In this document: positions 10,860 to 23,400 of the stretch, one piece after another
How positions within the stretch are numbered: the stretch's first letter is position 1
Layout of the letters: each line of letters opens with the position of its first letter
NCBI GenBank assembly: GCA_003344405.1
Contig: NOWV01000366.1
Location: 1-35,612 of the forward strand
Direction of reading: 5' to 3'
Source: Trichoplax sp. H2
Taxonomy: Eukaryota > Placozoa > Uniplacotomia > Trichoplacea
Length of the DNA: 35,612 bases
Program-made: the position numbers and the translations under genes
The notes under the pieces: model-generated
What the model saw: only the letters and a program-made list of their open reading frames with translations
Told to the model about the DNA's origin: nothing
The model's database searches: none

Positions 10860-12460
10860 CTAAGATCATATTGTTACAGTACTAGTAAAAGTACTTTATT
10901 TCTAGGAGGGTACTATCTGGAGCTGAATAGTTCTCCGCGATATTGTTTTAGCCAGCGATTCCTATCGTCCATTTAGTGATCACTTAGATTGATCAGATCA
11001 CAGGAAACTTAGTAGTCCATGGTTTATTAGTTATAAACTTGTGGTACAGTACTACAAGCATAACACTAGTTTACTGAATCAATCCAATGACTACTTAAAC
11101 AGGTCGAAAAGGATAACTTTGGTTTACCTCTATGACGACTACCCTGAAGTTCTGTTGCTTAGTACTAGTAAAAGTATTTCGATTTTCTAGGGTAAATAAT
11201 TCATCACGTCATTATTTTGGCGAGCGATTTCTATCGTCCATTCACTATTTGCTCTGATTCATCAGATCACAGGAAACTAGTAGTCCATGGTTTAGTATAA
11301 AGGAACTAATGATATAGTACGACAAGCATAACACTAGTTTACTGTATCAATCCTATGGCTACCTAAGAAGATAAAAAAAAGGATAACTTTAATTTGCCTG
11401 ACTCTATAGTTTAGTATTAGTAAATCAGTGATAACAGTACTACAAGCATAACATTCGTTTATTGCATCTATCTTATAGCTACCTAAGCAGTTAAAAAGGA
11501 TAACTTTGGTTTGTCTCCATGATAACTATCCGAGAGTTCTATTCCTTAGTTCTAACTAGTAAAAATATTTTATTTCTTGGAAGATACAATTTAGAGTTGA
11601 ATTGGTGATCATGACATCGTTTTTACTCGTAATTTTTAGAGTAAATACAGTAATCATTCAAATTCATCAGATGACGGAAAAGTAGAACATATACTGTAGC
11701 AACGGGCTAACATTGATAAGCAACCGTATGTAAACGAATTAGTAGTACAAGCATTACGATAGTTTGCTGTCTTAATCCAATGACTACTTCAGAAGGCAAA
11801 TAAGATAATATTGGTTTGCCTCTATGATGGCTATACTGGAGTTCTATTGCTTATTACAAGTATAAGTACTTCATTTCTTGGAGGGTACTATCTAGAGCTA
11901 AGTACGTGATCACGACATCGTTTTTGCCAGCGATTTTTATAGTAAATTCAGTAATCGCTCAGATTCATCAGATCACGGCAAAGTAGAATATATTCGTTCA
12001 GAGCAGCGATGGGCTAACGTTGATAAACTACTGTATGTAAACAAACTAGTGGTACAGTGCTACAAGTATTACGCTAGTTTGCTGTCTCAATCCTATGACT
12101 ACTTAGAGAGGCGAAAAAGGATAATGTTGCTTTACCTCTATGATGAATGTACTAGACTTTTATTGCTTGCTACGAGTGAAAGTACTTCAATTCTTGGAGG
12201 ATACTATCTGGAGCTGTATAAGTGATCACGACATCATTTTTGCCAGCGATTTTTATAGTACATTCAGTAATCACTCGGATTGATCAGATCGCAAGAAAGT
12301 AGAATGTATGTACGAGCATAGTGCAGCGATGGGCTGGCGTTGATAAACTTTATCAATAAATTAGTTTCGCAGTACCAAGGAGGTAAAAAAAGGATAACTT
12401 TAGTTTGCTTCTATGATGACTACCCTGGAGTTCTATTGCTAAGTACTAATAACTACTTTA
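10860..12460. repeat. Diverged satellite-like array of about 300-bp units
   Basis: Five to six units begin near 10886, 11168, 11559, 11862 and 12178. Each contains an AGTACTT-type block with TTCTTGGAGGGTACTATC, then GCGATTT-TAT, CAGATCAC, a variable stretch, CAAGCAT-AC-CTAGTTT, and AAAAGGATAA followed by GACTAC or similar and GTTCTATTGCTTA. Spacing is 280-390 bp because one unit carries an extra partial copy. The array ends abruptly at 12460, where the inverted copy of selenoprotein H 5' sequence starts. No ORF is conserved between units. Confidence 0.8.
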
Positions 12461-12466
12461 ATACCA

Positions 12467-12505
12467 AAGGGCTGAATTTTTGCCTTTTTCCCGTCGTGGT
12501 ACCAT
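12467..12505 (-). pseudogene. Selenoprotein H exon 1 fragment (duplicated 5' end)
   Basis: Read on the minus strand, an ATG at 12505-12503 opens MVPRREKGKNSAL, matching the functional gene's MALRGEKGKNSAL. The homology then stops and the frame runs into a stop two codons later. Only the promoter side and the first 13 codons were copied, so it cannot make the protein. The upstream side of this copy (to about 13278) corresponds to the promoter side of the real gene. Confidence 0.85.
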
Positions 12506-13278
12506 CTTGGTAGTCTAGCCCCAACCAATTTGCATAGGTTTGCAAACGAGCAGCTCTTGTGCTCTCATTTGTTTTGTTAATTATTATGCATTAATACTTG
12601 GATTGCTGTAAAGGATTTACAGCCATATTGTGCGTCAGGCTGTCCGTATGTACATGGCTATACTAGTTGACTAATGACCATCTGATTAACAACAATAGTA
12701 AAATAGGATGAGCGAGGACAAATTATTGATTCATTATGCTTTCTCTTCCAAGACATTCAAATTATCGCACTTCATATAGACTTGATGTCATAAGTATCTT
12801 GTTAAAAATAAAACAACAGCTACAGTTTCTTGTCATCTTCACTTTGTTATCTAAGTAAGGTTCGTTTCAACACTATCAACGACTAATTCTAGACTAGTAC
12901 TGTACTATGACCGCAGTGAGCTGGGTCATATTTCCCGTTATACAGTTTCATGCGGAATTCATCGATATGCGTACAATTTTACGCAATCTGACTTTTAGGA
13001 AGACTATACTGGCCCTCTATTACACTTAGTTCAATATTGCAGTAGATAGGAATCTAGGATATATTAGGTGATGTTAATCCTATCTACAGTACAAACAACC
13101 AGTAATACAATACTTCAGCGATTGGATAGCTATTCTTTTGGACATTATTCTCGTATATTCGAGTAGTGCGAGTGTAATTCGCAGTCCATCATGGTTTCAT
13201 TCGTATATTGTACTGTATTGTATCCCATATTGCCCGTATATCTATAATATCAAGAAAGGTTGTAGACGTTTCTCCTTT
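12467..13278 (-). repeat. Inverted duplication, arm A (partner 31799-34055)
   Basis: On the minus strand this matches two blocks of the partner: 33553-34055 and 31799-32208. The match is high but scattered with substitutions and indels. Arm A lacks the 1.34-kb block that separates these blocks in the partner, and most of the GTACTGTAC palindromes. The breakpoint at 12467 falls inside codon 13 of the copied selenoprotein H first exon. Confidence 0.87.
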
Positions 13279-13299
13279 AAAACACGAAAATTATATCGG

Positions 13300-13460
13300 A
13301 CATAAATCCGACCGGTTCCGGAATCCGAATCCGAAAAAATCCGGATTTTATAAAGATCACAGTAATCGCTTATCAAACAATTTTATATGACTATCACGAC
13401 TACTTTTCTGTCATTAGTATCGCTGAGTATTGACAGTTGATGTTTTAGCGTCAGGTTGTA
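13300..13460. repeat. Repeat shared with 25545-25645
   Basis: The block with ATCCGGATTTTATAA, TCGCTTATC-AAACA, ATTTTATATGAC and GACAGTTGATG recurs diverged at 25545-25645 in the same orientation. At both sites it abuts another repeat (arm A here, inverted R1 copy 3 there), so it is probably part of a larger nested element. Confidence 0.65.
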
Positions 13461-13951
13461 CGGTAAATGTACGATTATAGACTACATTCCAGTACTTTAC
13501 CGTCATATTATAAATCCCCTTTCTCTAAGGATAGGGTTTTGTTACTAAGTCAAATTCCTTTACAGTATGGATTGATAAAACATCCAGGCTGAGATCGATA
13601 GAAAGTCCGTATTAACATTATTCAATTTCACGAATAAATACAGCAGTTGCTGAATACGCGTGTGGTCTGTAAATCAGGAAGTAATTTAATAAGGAATCTA
13701 GCGTTAAATACTGTTAAACGCTTCACTACCACAATAGAAATAAATGACATCAGTTCAAAGTTAGCATCTAATGCATCGCATAATCTCTGTATAAATATAC
13801 TTGACTTTATATTTATAGTCAATCATGATCATTAAATATTGACGAAAGCAAATGAATGAGAAATTGATTTCTTCAGTATCTAGTATTTAATAGCACAATT
13901 CAAGATAAATAATTATAGAAGTACGAGATGTGAACATTAATAATTTCTCAC

Positions 13952-14107
13952 CGTAGTTTTCAGAATACTTGTATGGATAAAAATCTGTAATGAGACGAAT
14001 AAGAAAATATGGTATAAAAACAGAAACACCCGAAATATGGATAGGATTAGGCAGTGAATATATTAATAGGTATCTGGAATCATTCTGCCATAGTGTCAAA
14101 AATAGTG
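13952..14107 (-). CDS. Candidate two-exon gene fragment, family unknown
   Basis: Exon 14107-14030 encodes LFLTLWQNDSRYLLIYSL followed by PNPIHIS, ending TCGG|GTGTTT. Exon 13984-13952 follows a strong acceptor (TCGTCTCATTACAG), encodes FYPYKYSENY and ends TACG|GTGAGA. Both boundaries are phase 1, so the join stays open, with a 45-bp intron. I do not recognise the family and found no further exon that joins in phase. The neighbouring minus-strand frame at 13628-13822 may belong to the same gene but cannot be linked. Confidence 0.33.
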
Positions 14108-14344
14108 CTTTCGGTTAATTTACTTAGCCCATATATTAATATGTAGCGACTTAGATATTATGTTTACGAGTGATTGTGGATATTGATTCATAAAAAGATC
14201 AACTGTAAGAATTGTAGGGAAAGATTATAGTCAGCAATTATCAAATGTGCATCCATCTTAATGCTCAGTCGTGACTAGTACCCTAAAATGACAAATGATG
14301 CAAATATCATATCAATTTAGGCCTGATCCATTGTTATCCTCTTG

Positions 14345-14560
14345 ACGAGATTGATCAAGTGATAGGTAAAACTTTGAGAGACTCTTCATAGCGTCCAGTT
14401 TTAAGAAGAGATTTCAATTCTTCAATTTTCGTCCCAGTTTAAGAGTCCAATCAGTTTAAAGACAAATTCAATTTCATCTCGATGAAGTTTATAACAATCT
14501 TATGTCCGCTCTTAGATAAATAGGAATTCTAATTTGTTTTCTTGTACATATCAGGGTCTT
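14345..14560 (-). pseudogene. Broken helical domain, possibly a death-effector-type relic
   Basis: Minus-strand sequence reads NKLEFLF, stop, ERT, stop, then DCYKLHRDEIEFVFKLIGLL, and after a one-base frameshift KIEELKSLLKTGRYEESLKV and a stop. The pattern of an LKFL-like helix, a six-helix-like hydrophobic spacing and an LL..GR.E.L end resembles a death-effector domain, but sequence identity to the family is low and I am not sure. Two in-frame stops and the frameshift argue that it is not functional. It lies between the caspase and the death-domain gene. Confidence 0.4.
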
Positions 14561-14583
14561 AAATTTCGTTTTAGGTGCTTTAA

Positions 14584-14724
14584 TTGGAAAAAATAGAACT
14601 AAAACTAAGATGCAAATACAGTAGTTTATACCGACATCTAGCATATGAACTGATTACTTTTAAATATACACAACGGGACAGTAGCACTAATGATACGTTA
14701 ACGCTAAAGACGTTGTCTACCTAA
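14584..14724 (+). pseudogene. Transposon-type ORF scrap related to 33134-33388
   Basis: An open run of 46 codons contains CKYSSLYRHLAYEL, which matches CEYSSLYPYLAINF in the frame at 33134-33388. The DNA also matches around CAAATACAGTAGTTTATACC. There is no ATG near the start and no complete protein. Two dispersed copies of one coding segment point to a mobile element ORF. Confidence 0.45.
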
Positions 14725-14971
14725 TAGTGTCAAGTTAGAGATTTACTCCATTTAGATAACTAAATTTTGAGTTAGCGATTGTGAACTCAAATGGTTTAGA
14801 ATTCACTCGCCACACTGACACTGTCGATATCAAATCATGCTTAGAGCACAGTCTAGATTCAGGCTTAGAGTGTGCTGTAGGTTGCTACAACATTTTCATG
14901 TGGCAACATCATTAAAGAAATCGGATTTTCACTGTAATTACTTAATAGGCATGTGCTAGATCTATAAGCAT

Positions 14972-15193
14972 ATGCATCCAGTAAATCGAGGGGTTCTTCT
15001 TGTAGCTAGTTTATTGCAGATACAGTTACAGTTTGTTTTCCCTTGTAATAAAATTGAACATGGTAATATAAATCTCGATAGCCAGATTTATATTGGAGCC
15101 TTAGAATTAACTTACTACACGCTATTTAAGCCAAAGCAGTCGAACGAGAATTTAGAACGAATATACGTGTATTGTTTATATTCACAATGCTAA
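14972..15193 (+). CDS. Possible small secreted protein ORF (73 residues)
   Basis: The frame starts ATG and has a hydrophobic N-terminal run (GVLLVASLLQIQLQFVF) before a Cys, resembling a signal peptide, with a polar rest and two late Cys. The start context is poor, with no purine at -3, and I see no promoter or homologue. Chance open frames of this length are expected here. Confidence 0.22.
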   Translation: MHPVNRGVLLVASLLQIQLQFVFPCNKIEHGNINLDSQIYIGALELTYYTLFKPKQSNENLERIYVYCLYSQC

Positions 15194-15733
15194 ATTGCTC
15201 AATCTCTTGATGTACGATGACTATAGTATGATGGCTAAAATTTATGCTATTTTGTAAGATACGTAAATTGATTTAATATAGTGTCTGTAAAATAGATACA
15301 ACCAGACTCCAAATAAGTATGCGAAAAGAAAAGGCAATAGTAAAATTAATACAAGTAAATTTTTAATTACATTTAACAAATCAAATCTAGATTGTTTTCC
15401 TCTTTCATCTCATAGAGGCTGTACAACTGCACACTACACTCTATAATTGATATACAAATTAGCTGAAAATTACTTTATGACTTATGATATTCTTAATATA
15501 GAGTGTAAAGAGTATTAAACTTGCTTACATTTTTTACTTCATTAGTAAAGAAATAGAATTAAATCGATTTTAAGTAGTTGTTAAATAAAGCGCAATATCG
15601 ACCACATGTACGAATACAGTTCTGTTCTTAATAGGATTAATAGTTATAATCAATTTCTCAATCTATAATACCGTACTTACTATTCGTAAGACAAGCATTA
15701 CACTGAAAAATATGCCATTACGCGACAATATTT

Positions 15734-16253
15734 TCATGTTTTAGTGGGCTTAATAGCCAAAGCAATATTATTCCTATCTATTCGTCGTAAAGCTGCTTGA
15801 AGCTGATCAACATTTACATTTGGATAATTTTTTTTATACCACTTCTTGAGAAATTTCATCGCTTGGTCAAAAATCTCACTCTCTTCATCTTTAATACTAT
15901 CAACATCGATGGATTGATCCAAAGTTGCAGCCAATTTTGTCCAATCCAAGCCAATTGTATTTGCAATTTGGAAAAAGTGCTCCTTTGGATCTATAACGTT
16001 ACATTAATATCGCAGATAAATTGAAAAGCAAACAATAAAACAAGCTATACTCTTAAATGAATCTTATAACCGATATTAAATGATAGCTTGTAAATGCTCG
16101 ACTTTGCCATGTTGATCGAATGCGAAATATAAAATAAAACGAACTTGAACTGCATATGTATCGTGTATGTAAAAGTAGCCGGAGTGCACAAGTAGAATCT
16201 AATAAATCACGTACAGGTTGTTTGGTTAACTTGTAACTAATATCGTAAGCCAT
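15734..16253 (-). CDS. Small death-domain protein
   Basis: Death domains are six-helix interaction modules of apoptosis and innate signalling adaptors. The main exon, 15990-15734, follows TTATAG and encodes about 84 residues: HFFQIANTIGLDWTKLA, then SIDVDSI, FDQAMKFLKKWYKKN and LQAALRRIDRNNIA before a basic tail and stop. The Asp-Trp-x-x-Leu-Ala, Ala-x-x-x-Leu-x-x-Trp and Leu-x-x-Ile-x-Arg positions are the family signature. A likely first exon starts at 16253 (MAYDISYKLTKQPVRDLLDS). Two donors give the needed phase 1, at 16211 or 16190; the latter yields a 106-residue protein and a more natural helix 1. It is domain-only, with no catalytic or nucleotide-binding region, so an adaptor-like role is inferred. 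It lies between the caspase and the TPR gene on the same strand. Confidence 0.75.
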
Positions 16254-16259
16254 AACAAC

Positions 16260-16990
16260 ATTAAACTATTAGTACTTTCTAATAACGCATGCAATGATCA
16301 TATTCTTTTGGTAGTAGATAGATAGAGAGAATAAAGAAGTACGTGTTAGTTATGCACGTATTTTCACTGATGCTTTACGAAATCCAATTATTATTATAAT
16401 GTATAAACTAGATATCAATTTGTTTTCATCTGCAGCAAAATATCAACATAACCGTTACTCGATCTATATTTTGTACGCGGTTCAGCAGCACCTACCGTAA
16501 ATATTGCATGTTCGGTAGTCGTATTTAATTAATAAAAACTGCATGCATAAGCAACAACTTATACTGCTATTGCATGATATAATTGCAATGCTAATTCATT
16601 TATTTCGACATTATTATTTCAAAATATAATCAATTTTCGTTTGTTGATTCAAGCATTTTAGAAAGTAATCAAAACATAATGATGTAGCTGTTATATCTTT
16701 ACTATGTTACTGACATATTGATGGAAATAACATTGATATAGATATTTCGTTTCGCACGTTATACGTATTCGTATTACTACTTGCTTTCTGTTTAAGATCG
16801 TGCAATTCTAGTCGCTGGAAAGCTGTCAAGTCTTATATTGGTAAGAATGATTGATGTTTCTCAATAAAAAGAAATAATAAGGTTTCCTTACAAACGAGGA
16901 CTTCAATTTAAAAATAATCTATTATCTTGGTGGCTGGCAAAGTTTTCATCATGTAATGCTACTTCAAAGCTCATTCTGTTTGAATGTTAG
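16260..16990. other. Intergenic, between TPR gene end and death-domain gene
   Basis: A minus-strand open run of about 37 codons near 16420-16535 (containing AIFTVGAAEPRTKY and NGYVDILLQ) has internal donor- and acceptor-like sites but no partner exon. It could be a 5' exon of the death-domain gene or chance. Nothing else is supported. Confidence 0.35.
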
Positions 16991-16996
16991 GTGTTG

Positions 16997-17412
16997 TCAA
17001 GCTGAAAACAAATAAAATTCTATATTTATATATTAATGTCTTTGTCAGTGATGATGTACGATGACCAGAATTTGCAGTATTGATGTCATCCATCTAATAA
17101 TGATATTGAACAAATCTAGAATAGAAAATGATAAAAAAGGCATTTCCCGTGCTGATACTGTACATGTTATTCTTGCCTTTATTGATAAGTTTCAGAAGCA
17201 TGAATTGTCGTAGTTGCAGATGCAAGAATACGATTTGATTCTTTGTGAATATTTAATATACGATTTTATTCTACTTCAGTACTCGTATTACTTGAATGAA
17301 ATTTGTTTGTTAGCCGACTAAATGTAGACCTTTTATATAGACTTACCTTGGCGTTGTTGTCTGCTATTATCTTCTGCTTTTCCAAATTGACTTGAGTGTT
17401 CGCTTTCTTCTT
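16997..17412 (-). CDS. Possible alternative 3' exons of the TPR gene
   Basis: Near the TPR stop, CTAG|GTGATT (about 17493) can act as a donor in phase 1. An exon at 17412-17347 has an ATCAATAG acceptor and an ideal CAAG|GTAAGT donor, is 66 nt with phase 1 at both ends, and reads ESEHSSQFGKAEDNSRQQRQ. A following acceptor with a strong tract (TTTATTTGTTTTCAG) opens an exon whose second codon is TGA (16999-16997). Splicing this way replaces the last few residues with a 24-residue acidic/Gln tail. This needs transcript support; the unspliced frame is the simpler model. Confidence 0.45.
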
Positions 17413-17473
17413 CTATTGATCAAAACAAGATTTGAGAATGTGTTGGACAGATGCAAGACTGCTACAGTAGTAA

Positions 17474-20400
17474 TCAATTACACAAATCACCTAGTGATGA
17501 TGGCGATTGGTCGTCGATGACTGTTTGATTGTCTGCATATTGAGCCAAAGGCTGTCGAATGACGTTGGCTATTTCCAATGGAGAAGAATCCTTCTCGTTT
17601 TCTTGCAATTGATTGGAACAGTAATTAATTTGTTTCTCATCCTCGACAATTTGAGGATGACTCTCTCCGTAGACATAGCGTAGACTGTTAATGGACTTTC
17701 GATATAATGAGATTGCTTGACGATAATTCAACAGTTTACAATTGACAAAAGCTTGGCTTCGATACAACTGGGCAGTATGAAGATGATTCTCACCTAGCGT
17801 TACTAAAGAAATTTGCAGTGACTTGTTTAACATTGATAGAGCGTCATCATACTTGCCTTGATCTTTATAGACTTGCCCAATATTTCTATAAGTTACAGCA
17901 ATACTTGGATGATTGTCACCAAGTTGTGTTAGTTTAATCTTCAGTGATTTGTTATACATCGAGAAAGCGTCATCATGCTTGCCTTGATCTTTATAGACAC
18001 TACCAATACTGTGATATGTCGTAGCAATACTTGGATGATTGTCGCCAAGCTGTGTTAGCTGAATCTTCAGAGATTTGTTATACATCGATAGAGCGTCATC
18101 ATACTTGCCTTCATCTTTATAGACTTGCCCAATATTGCTATAAGTCACAGCAATACTTGGATGATTGTCGCCAAGTTGTGTTAGTTGAATCTTCAAAGAT
18201 TTGTTATACATCGATAGAGCGTCATCATACTTGCCTTGATCTTTATAGACTTGTCCAACATTTCTATAAGTTACAGCAATACTTGGATGATTGTCACCAA
18301 GTTGTGTTTGAATAATCTTCAGTGATTTGTTATACATCGATAGAGCGTCGTCATACTTGCCTTGATCATTATAGACTTGCCCAATATCGCTATAAGTTAC
18401 TGCAATACTTGGATGATTCTCACCAAGTTGCTTTAGTTCAATCTTCAGTGATTTGTTATACATCGATAGTGCGTCATCATACTTGCCTTGATCTTTATAG
18501 ACACTACCAATGCTGTGATATGTCTTAACAATACTTGGATGATTGTCACTATGTTGTGTTATATGAATCTTAAGAGATTTGTTATACATCGATAGAGCGT
18601 CGTCATACTTGCCTTGATCTTTATAGACACTACCAATGCTGTGATATGTCGTAGCAATACTTGGATGATTGTCGCCAAGTTGTGTTAGTTGAATCTTAAG
18701 AGATTTGTTATACATCGATAGAGCGTCATCATACTTTCCTTGATGATTATAGATACCACCAATGTTGTGATATGTTGTAGCGATACTTGGATGATTGTCG
18801 CCAAGTTGTGTTAGTTCAATCTTCAGTGATTTGTAAAACATCGATAAAGCGTCGTCATACTTGCCTTGATAGTTATAGACGCCAGCAATACTGCTATAAG
18901 TTACAGCAATACTTGGATGATTGTTACCAAGTTGTGTTAGTTCAATCTTCAGAGATTTGTTAAACATCAATAGAGCGTCATCATACTTGCCTTGATGACT
19001 ATGCACACCACCAATGTTGTGATATGTCGTAGCAATACTTAGATGATTGTCACCAAGTTTTGTTAGTTTAATCTTCAGAGATTTGTAATACACCGATAGA
19101 GCGTCGTCATACTTGCCTTGATTATTATAGACACTACCAAAGCTGTGATATATCGCAGCAATACTTAGATGATTGTCGCCAAGTTGTGTTAGTAGAATCT
19201 TCAGTGATTTTTTATACATCGATACAGTGTCGTCATACTTGCCTTGATGATTATAGACACCACCAATGTTGTGATATGTCGTAGCAATAGTAGGATGATT
19301 GTCACCAAGTTGTGTTAGGTTAATCTTCAGAGATTTGTTATACATCAATAGAGCGTCGTCATACTTGCCTTGATGATAATAGACACCAGCAAGGTTGTGA
19401 TATGTCGTAGCAATATTTGGATGATTGTCACCAAGTTGTGTTAGTTTAATCTTCAGTGATTTGTAATACATCGAAAGAGCGGCGTCATACTTGCCTTGAT
19501 GATTATAGACACTACCAATGTTGTGATATGTCGAAGCAATACTTGGATGATTGTCACCAAGTTGTGTTTGGTTAATCTTAAGTGATTTGTTAAACATCGA
19601 TAAAGCGTCGTCATACTTGCCTTGATGATAATAGGTATCACCAATGTTGTGATATGTCGCAGCAATACTTGGATGATTGTCACCAAGTTGTGTTAGGTCA
19701 ATCTTCAGAGATTTGTTAAACATTGATACAGCATCGTCATACTTGCCTTGATGACTATAGATACTACCAATGCTGTGATATGTCGCAGCAGTGCTCGGAT
19801 GATTGTCACCAAGTTGTGTTAGTTGAATCTTCAGTGATTTATTATACATCGATAAAGCGTCGTCATACTTGCCTTGATCTTTATAGACACCACCAATGCT
19901 GTGATACGTCGTAGCAATACTTGGATGATTGTCACCAAGTTGTGTTTGTAGAATCTTCAGTGATTTTTTATACATCGATATAGCGTCGTTATACTTGCCT
20001 TGATGATTATAGACTTGCCCAATATTGCTATAACTTACAGCAATATTTGGATGATTGCCAGCAAGTTGTGTTTGTAGAATCTTCAGAGATTTGTTATACA
20101 TCGATAGAGCGTCGTCATACTTGCTTTGATCTTTATAGACACTACCAATGTTGTGATATGTCGTAGCAATACTTGGATGATTGTCACCAAGTTGTGTTAG
20201 TTGAATCTTCAGAGATTTGTTATACATCGATAAAGCGTCGTCATACTTGCCTTGATGATTATAGACACTACCAATGTTGTGATATGTCGCAGCAATACTT
20301 GGATGATTGTCACCAAGTTGTGTTAGTTCAATCTTCAATGATTTGTTATACATCGATAAAGCGTCGTCATACTTGCCTTGATCATTATAGACTTGCCCAA

Positions 20401-23400
20401 TATTGCTATAACTTACAGCAATACTTGGATGATTGTCACCAAGTTGTGTTAGTTCAATTTTCAGTGATTTGTTATACGTCGATAAAGCGTCGTCATACTT
20501 GCCTTGATCTTTATAGACACTACCAATGTTGTGATATGTCGTAGCAATACTTGGATGATTGTCACCAAGTTGTGTTAGTTCAATCTTCAGTGATTTGTAA
20601 TACATCGATAGAGCGTCGTCATACTTGCTTTGATCTTTATAGACTTGCCCAATATTGCCATAAGTTACAGCAATACTTGGATGATTGTCACCAAGTTGTG
20701 TTAGTTGAATCTTCAAAGATTTGTTATACATCGATAGAGCGTCGTCATATTTGCCTTGATGATGATAGACTTGCCCAATATTGCTATAAGTTATAGCAAT
20801 ACTTGGATGATTGTCACCAAGTTGTGATCGTTTAATCTTCAGAGATTTATAATACATCGATAGAGCGTCGTCATACTTGCTTCGATCTTTATAGACACTA
20901 CCAATGTTGTGATATGTCGTAGCAATACTTGGATGATTGTCACCAAGTTGTGTTAGTTTAATCTTCAGTGATTTGTTATACATTGATAGAGCGTCGTCAT
21001 ACTTGCCTTGATGATTATAGACACTACCAATATTGTGATATGTCATAGCGATACTTGGATGATTGTCGCCAAGTTGTGTTAGTTGAATCTTCAGTGATTT
21101 GTTATACATCGATAGAGCGTCGTCATACTTACCGTGATCATTATAGACTTGCCCAATATTGCTATAAGTTACAGCAATACTTGGATGATTGTCACCAAGT
21201 TGTGTTAGTTGAATCTTCAGTGATTTGTTATGCATCGACAAAGCGTCATCATACTTGCCTTGATGACTATAGACACTACCAATGCTGTGATATGTCGTAG
21301 CAATACTTAGATGGTTGTCACCAAGTTTTGTTAGTTTAATCTTCAGTGATTTGTTATACATCGCTAAAGCGTTGTCATGCTTGCCTTGATCATTATAGAC
21401 ACCAGCAATGTTGTGATATGTCGCAGCAATACTTGGATGATTGTCACCAAGTTGTGTTAGGTCAATCTTCAATGATTTTTTATACATCGATACAGCGTCA
21501 TCATTCTTGTCTTGATCTTTTGTGACACTACCAATGTTGTGATATGTCGTAGCAATACTTGGATGATTGTCACCAAGTTGTGTTTGGTTAATCTTCAGAG
21601 ATTTGTTATACATCGATAGAGCATCATCATAGTTGCCTTGATGATTATTGACACCACTAATGTTGTGATATTTCGCAGCAATACTTGGATGATTGTTACC
21701 AAGTTGAGTTTGTTTAATCTTAAGAGATTTGTTAAACATTGACAAAGCGTCGTCATACTTGCCTTGATCTTCATAGACACTACCAAAGTTGTGATACGTC
21801 GTAGCAATACTTGGATGATTGTCACCAAGTTGTGATAATTGAATCTGCAGTGATTTGTTATACATTGATAAAGCGTTGTCATACTTGCCTTGATCTTCAT
21901 AGACACTACCAATGTTGTGATATATCACAGCAATACTTGGATGATTGTCACCAAGTTGTGTTAGTTGAATCTTCAGTGATTTGTTTTGCATTGATAGAGC
22001 GTCGTCATACTTGCCTTGATCTTTATAGACACTACCAATGTTGTGATATGTCGTAGCAATACTTGGATGATTGTCACCAAGTTGTGTTTGGTTAATCTTC
22101 AGTGATTTGTTATACATTGATAGAGCGTGATCATACTTGCCTTGATCTTTATAGACACTACCAATGTTGTGATATGTCGTAGCAATACTTGGATGATTGT
22201 CACCAAGTTGTGTTTGTAGAATCTTCAGTGATTTGTTATACGTCGATAGAGCGTCGTCATACTTACCTTGATCATTATAGACTTGCCCAATATTGCCATA
22301 ACTGACAGCAATACTTGGATGATTGTCACCAAGTTGTGTTTGTAGAATCTTCAGTGATTTGTTATACATCGATAAAGCGTCGTCATATTTGCCTTGATGA
22401 CTACAGACACTACCAATGTTGTGATATGTCACAGCAATACTTGGATGATTGTTACCAAGTTGTGTTAGTTGAATCTTCAGAGATTTGTTATACATCGATA
22501 GAGCGTCGCCATACTTGCCTTGGTGATTATAGACACTACCAATGTTGTGATATGTCGCAGCAATACTTGGATGATTGTCACCAAGTTGTGTTAGTTTAAT
22601 CTTCAGTGATTTGTTATACATCGATAGAGCGTCGTCATACTTACCTTGATCATTATAGACTAGCCCAATATTGCTATAACTTACAGCAATACTTGGATGA
22701 TTGTCGCCAAGCTGAGTTAGTATAATCTTCAGTGATTTGTTATACATCGATAGAGCATCGTCATACTTGCCTTGATCTTTATAGACACTACCAATGTTGT
22801 GATATGTCGTAGCAATACTTGGATGATTGTCACCAAGTTGTGTTAGTTTAATCTTCAGTGATTTGTAATACGTCGATAGAGCGTCGTCATACTTGCCTTG
22901 ATGATTATAGATACTACCAATGTTGTGATATGTCGCAGCCATACTTGGATGATTGTCACCAAGTTGTGTTAGTTGAATTTTCAGAGATTTGTTAAACATT
23001 GATAAAGCGTCGTTATACTTGCCTTGATCTTTATGCACACCACCGATGTTGTGATATGTCGTAGCAATACTCGGATGATTGTCAGCAAGTTGTGTTAGTT
23101 CAATCTTCAGTGATTTGTTAAACATTGATAAAGCGTCGTCATACTTGCCTTGATGATTATAGACACTACCAATGTTGTGATATGTCGTAGCAATACTTGG
23201 ATGATTGTCACCAAGTTGTGTTAGTTGAATTCTCAGTGATTTGTTATACATCGATAGAGCGTCATTATACTTGCCTTGATTATCATAAATACTTGCAATG
23301 TTAAGATAAGACTCACTAATATTGATATCTTCACTTTCTGACAATTCTGATTTTATTCTAAGTGATTTGTTAAAATCTTTTAAAGCTCCATTCAAATCAC

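Noticed and set aside
15797-16024. 75-codon plus-strand frame
   Set aside because: Antisense to the death-domain exon; hydrophobic noise.
18031-22599. Many plus- and minus-strand open frames of 60-120 codons (reading for example HTCLDLYRHYQCCDMS)
   Set aside because: They are alternate-frame shadows of the 126-bp coding repeat; the period is a multiple of three, so any frame that is open in one unit stays open in the next.
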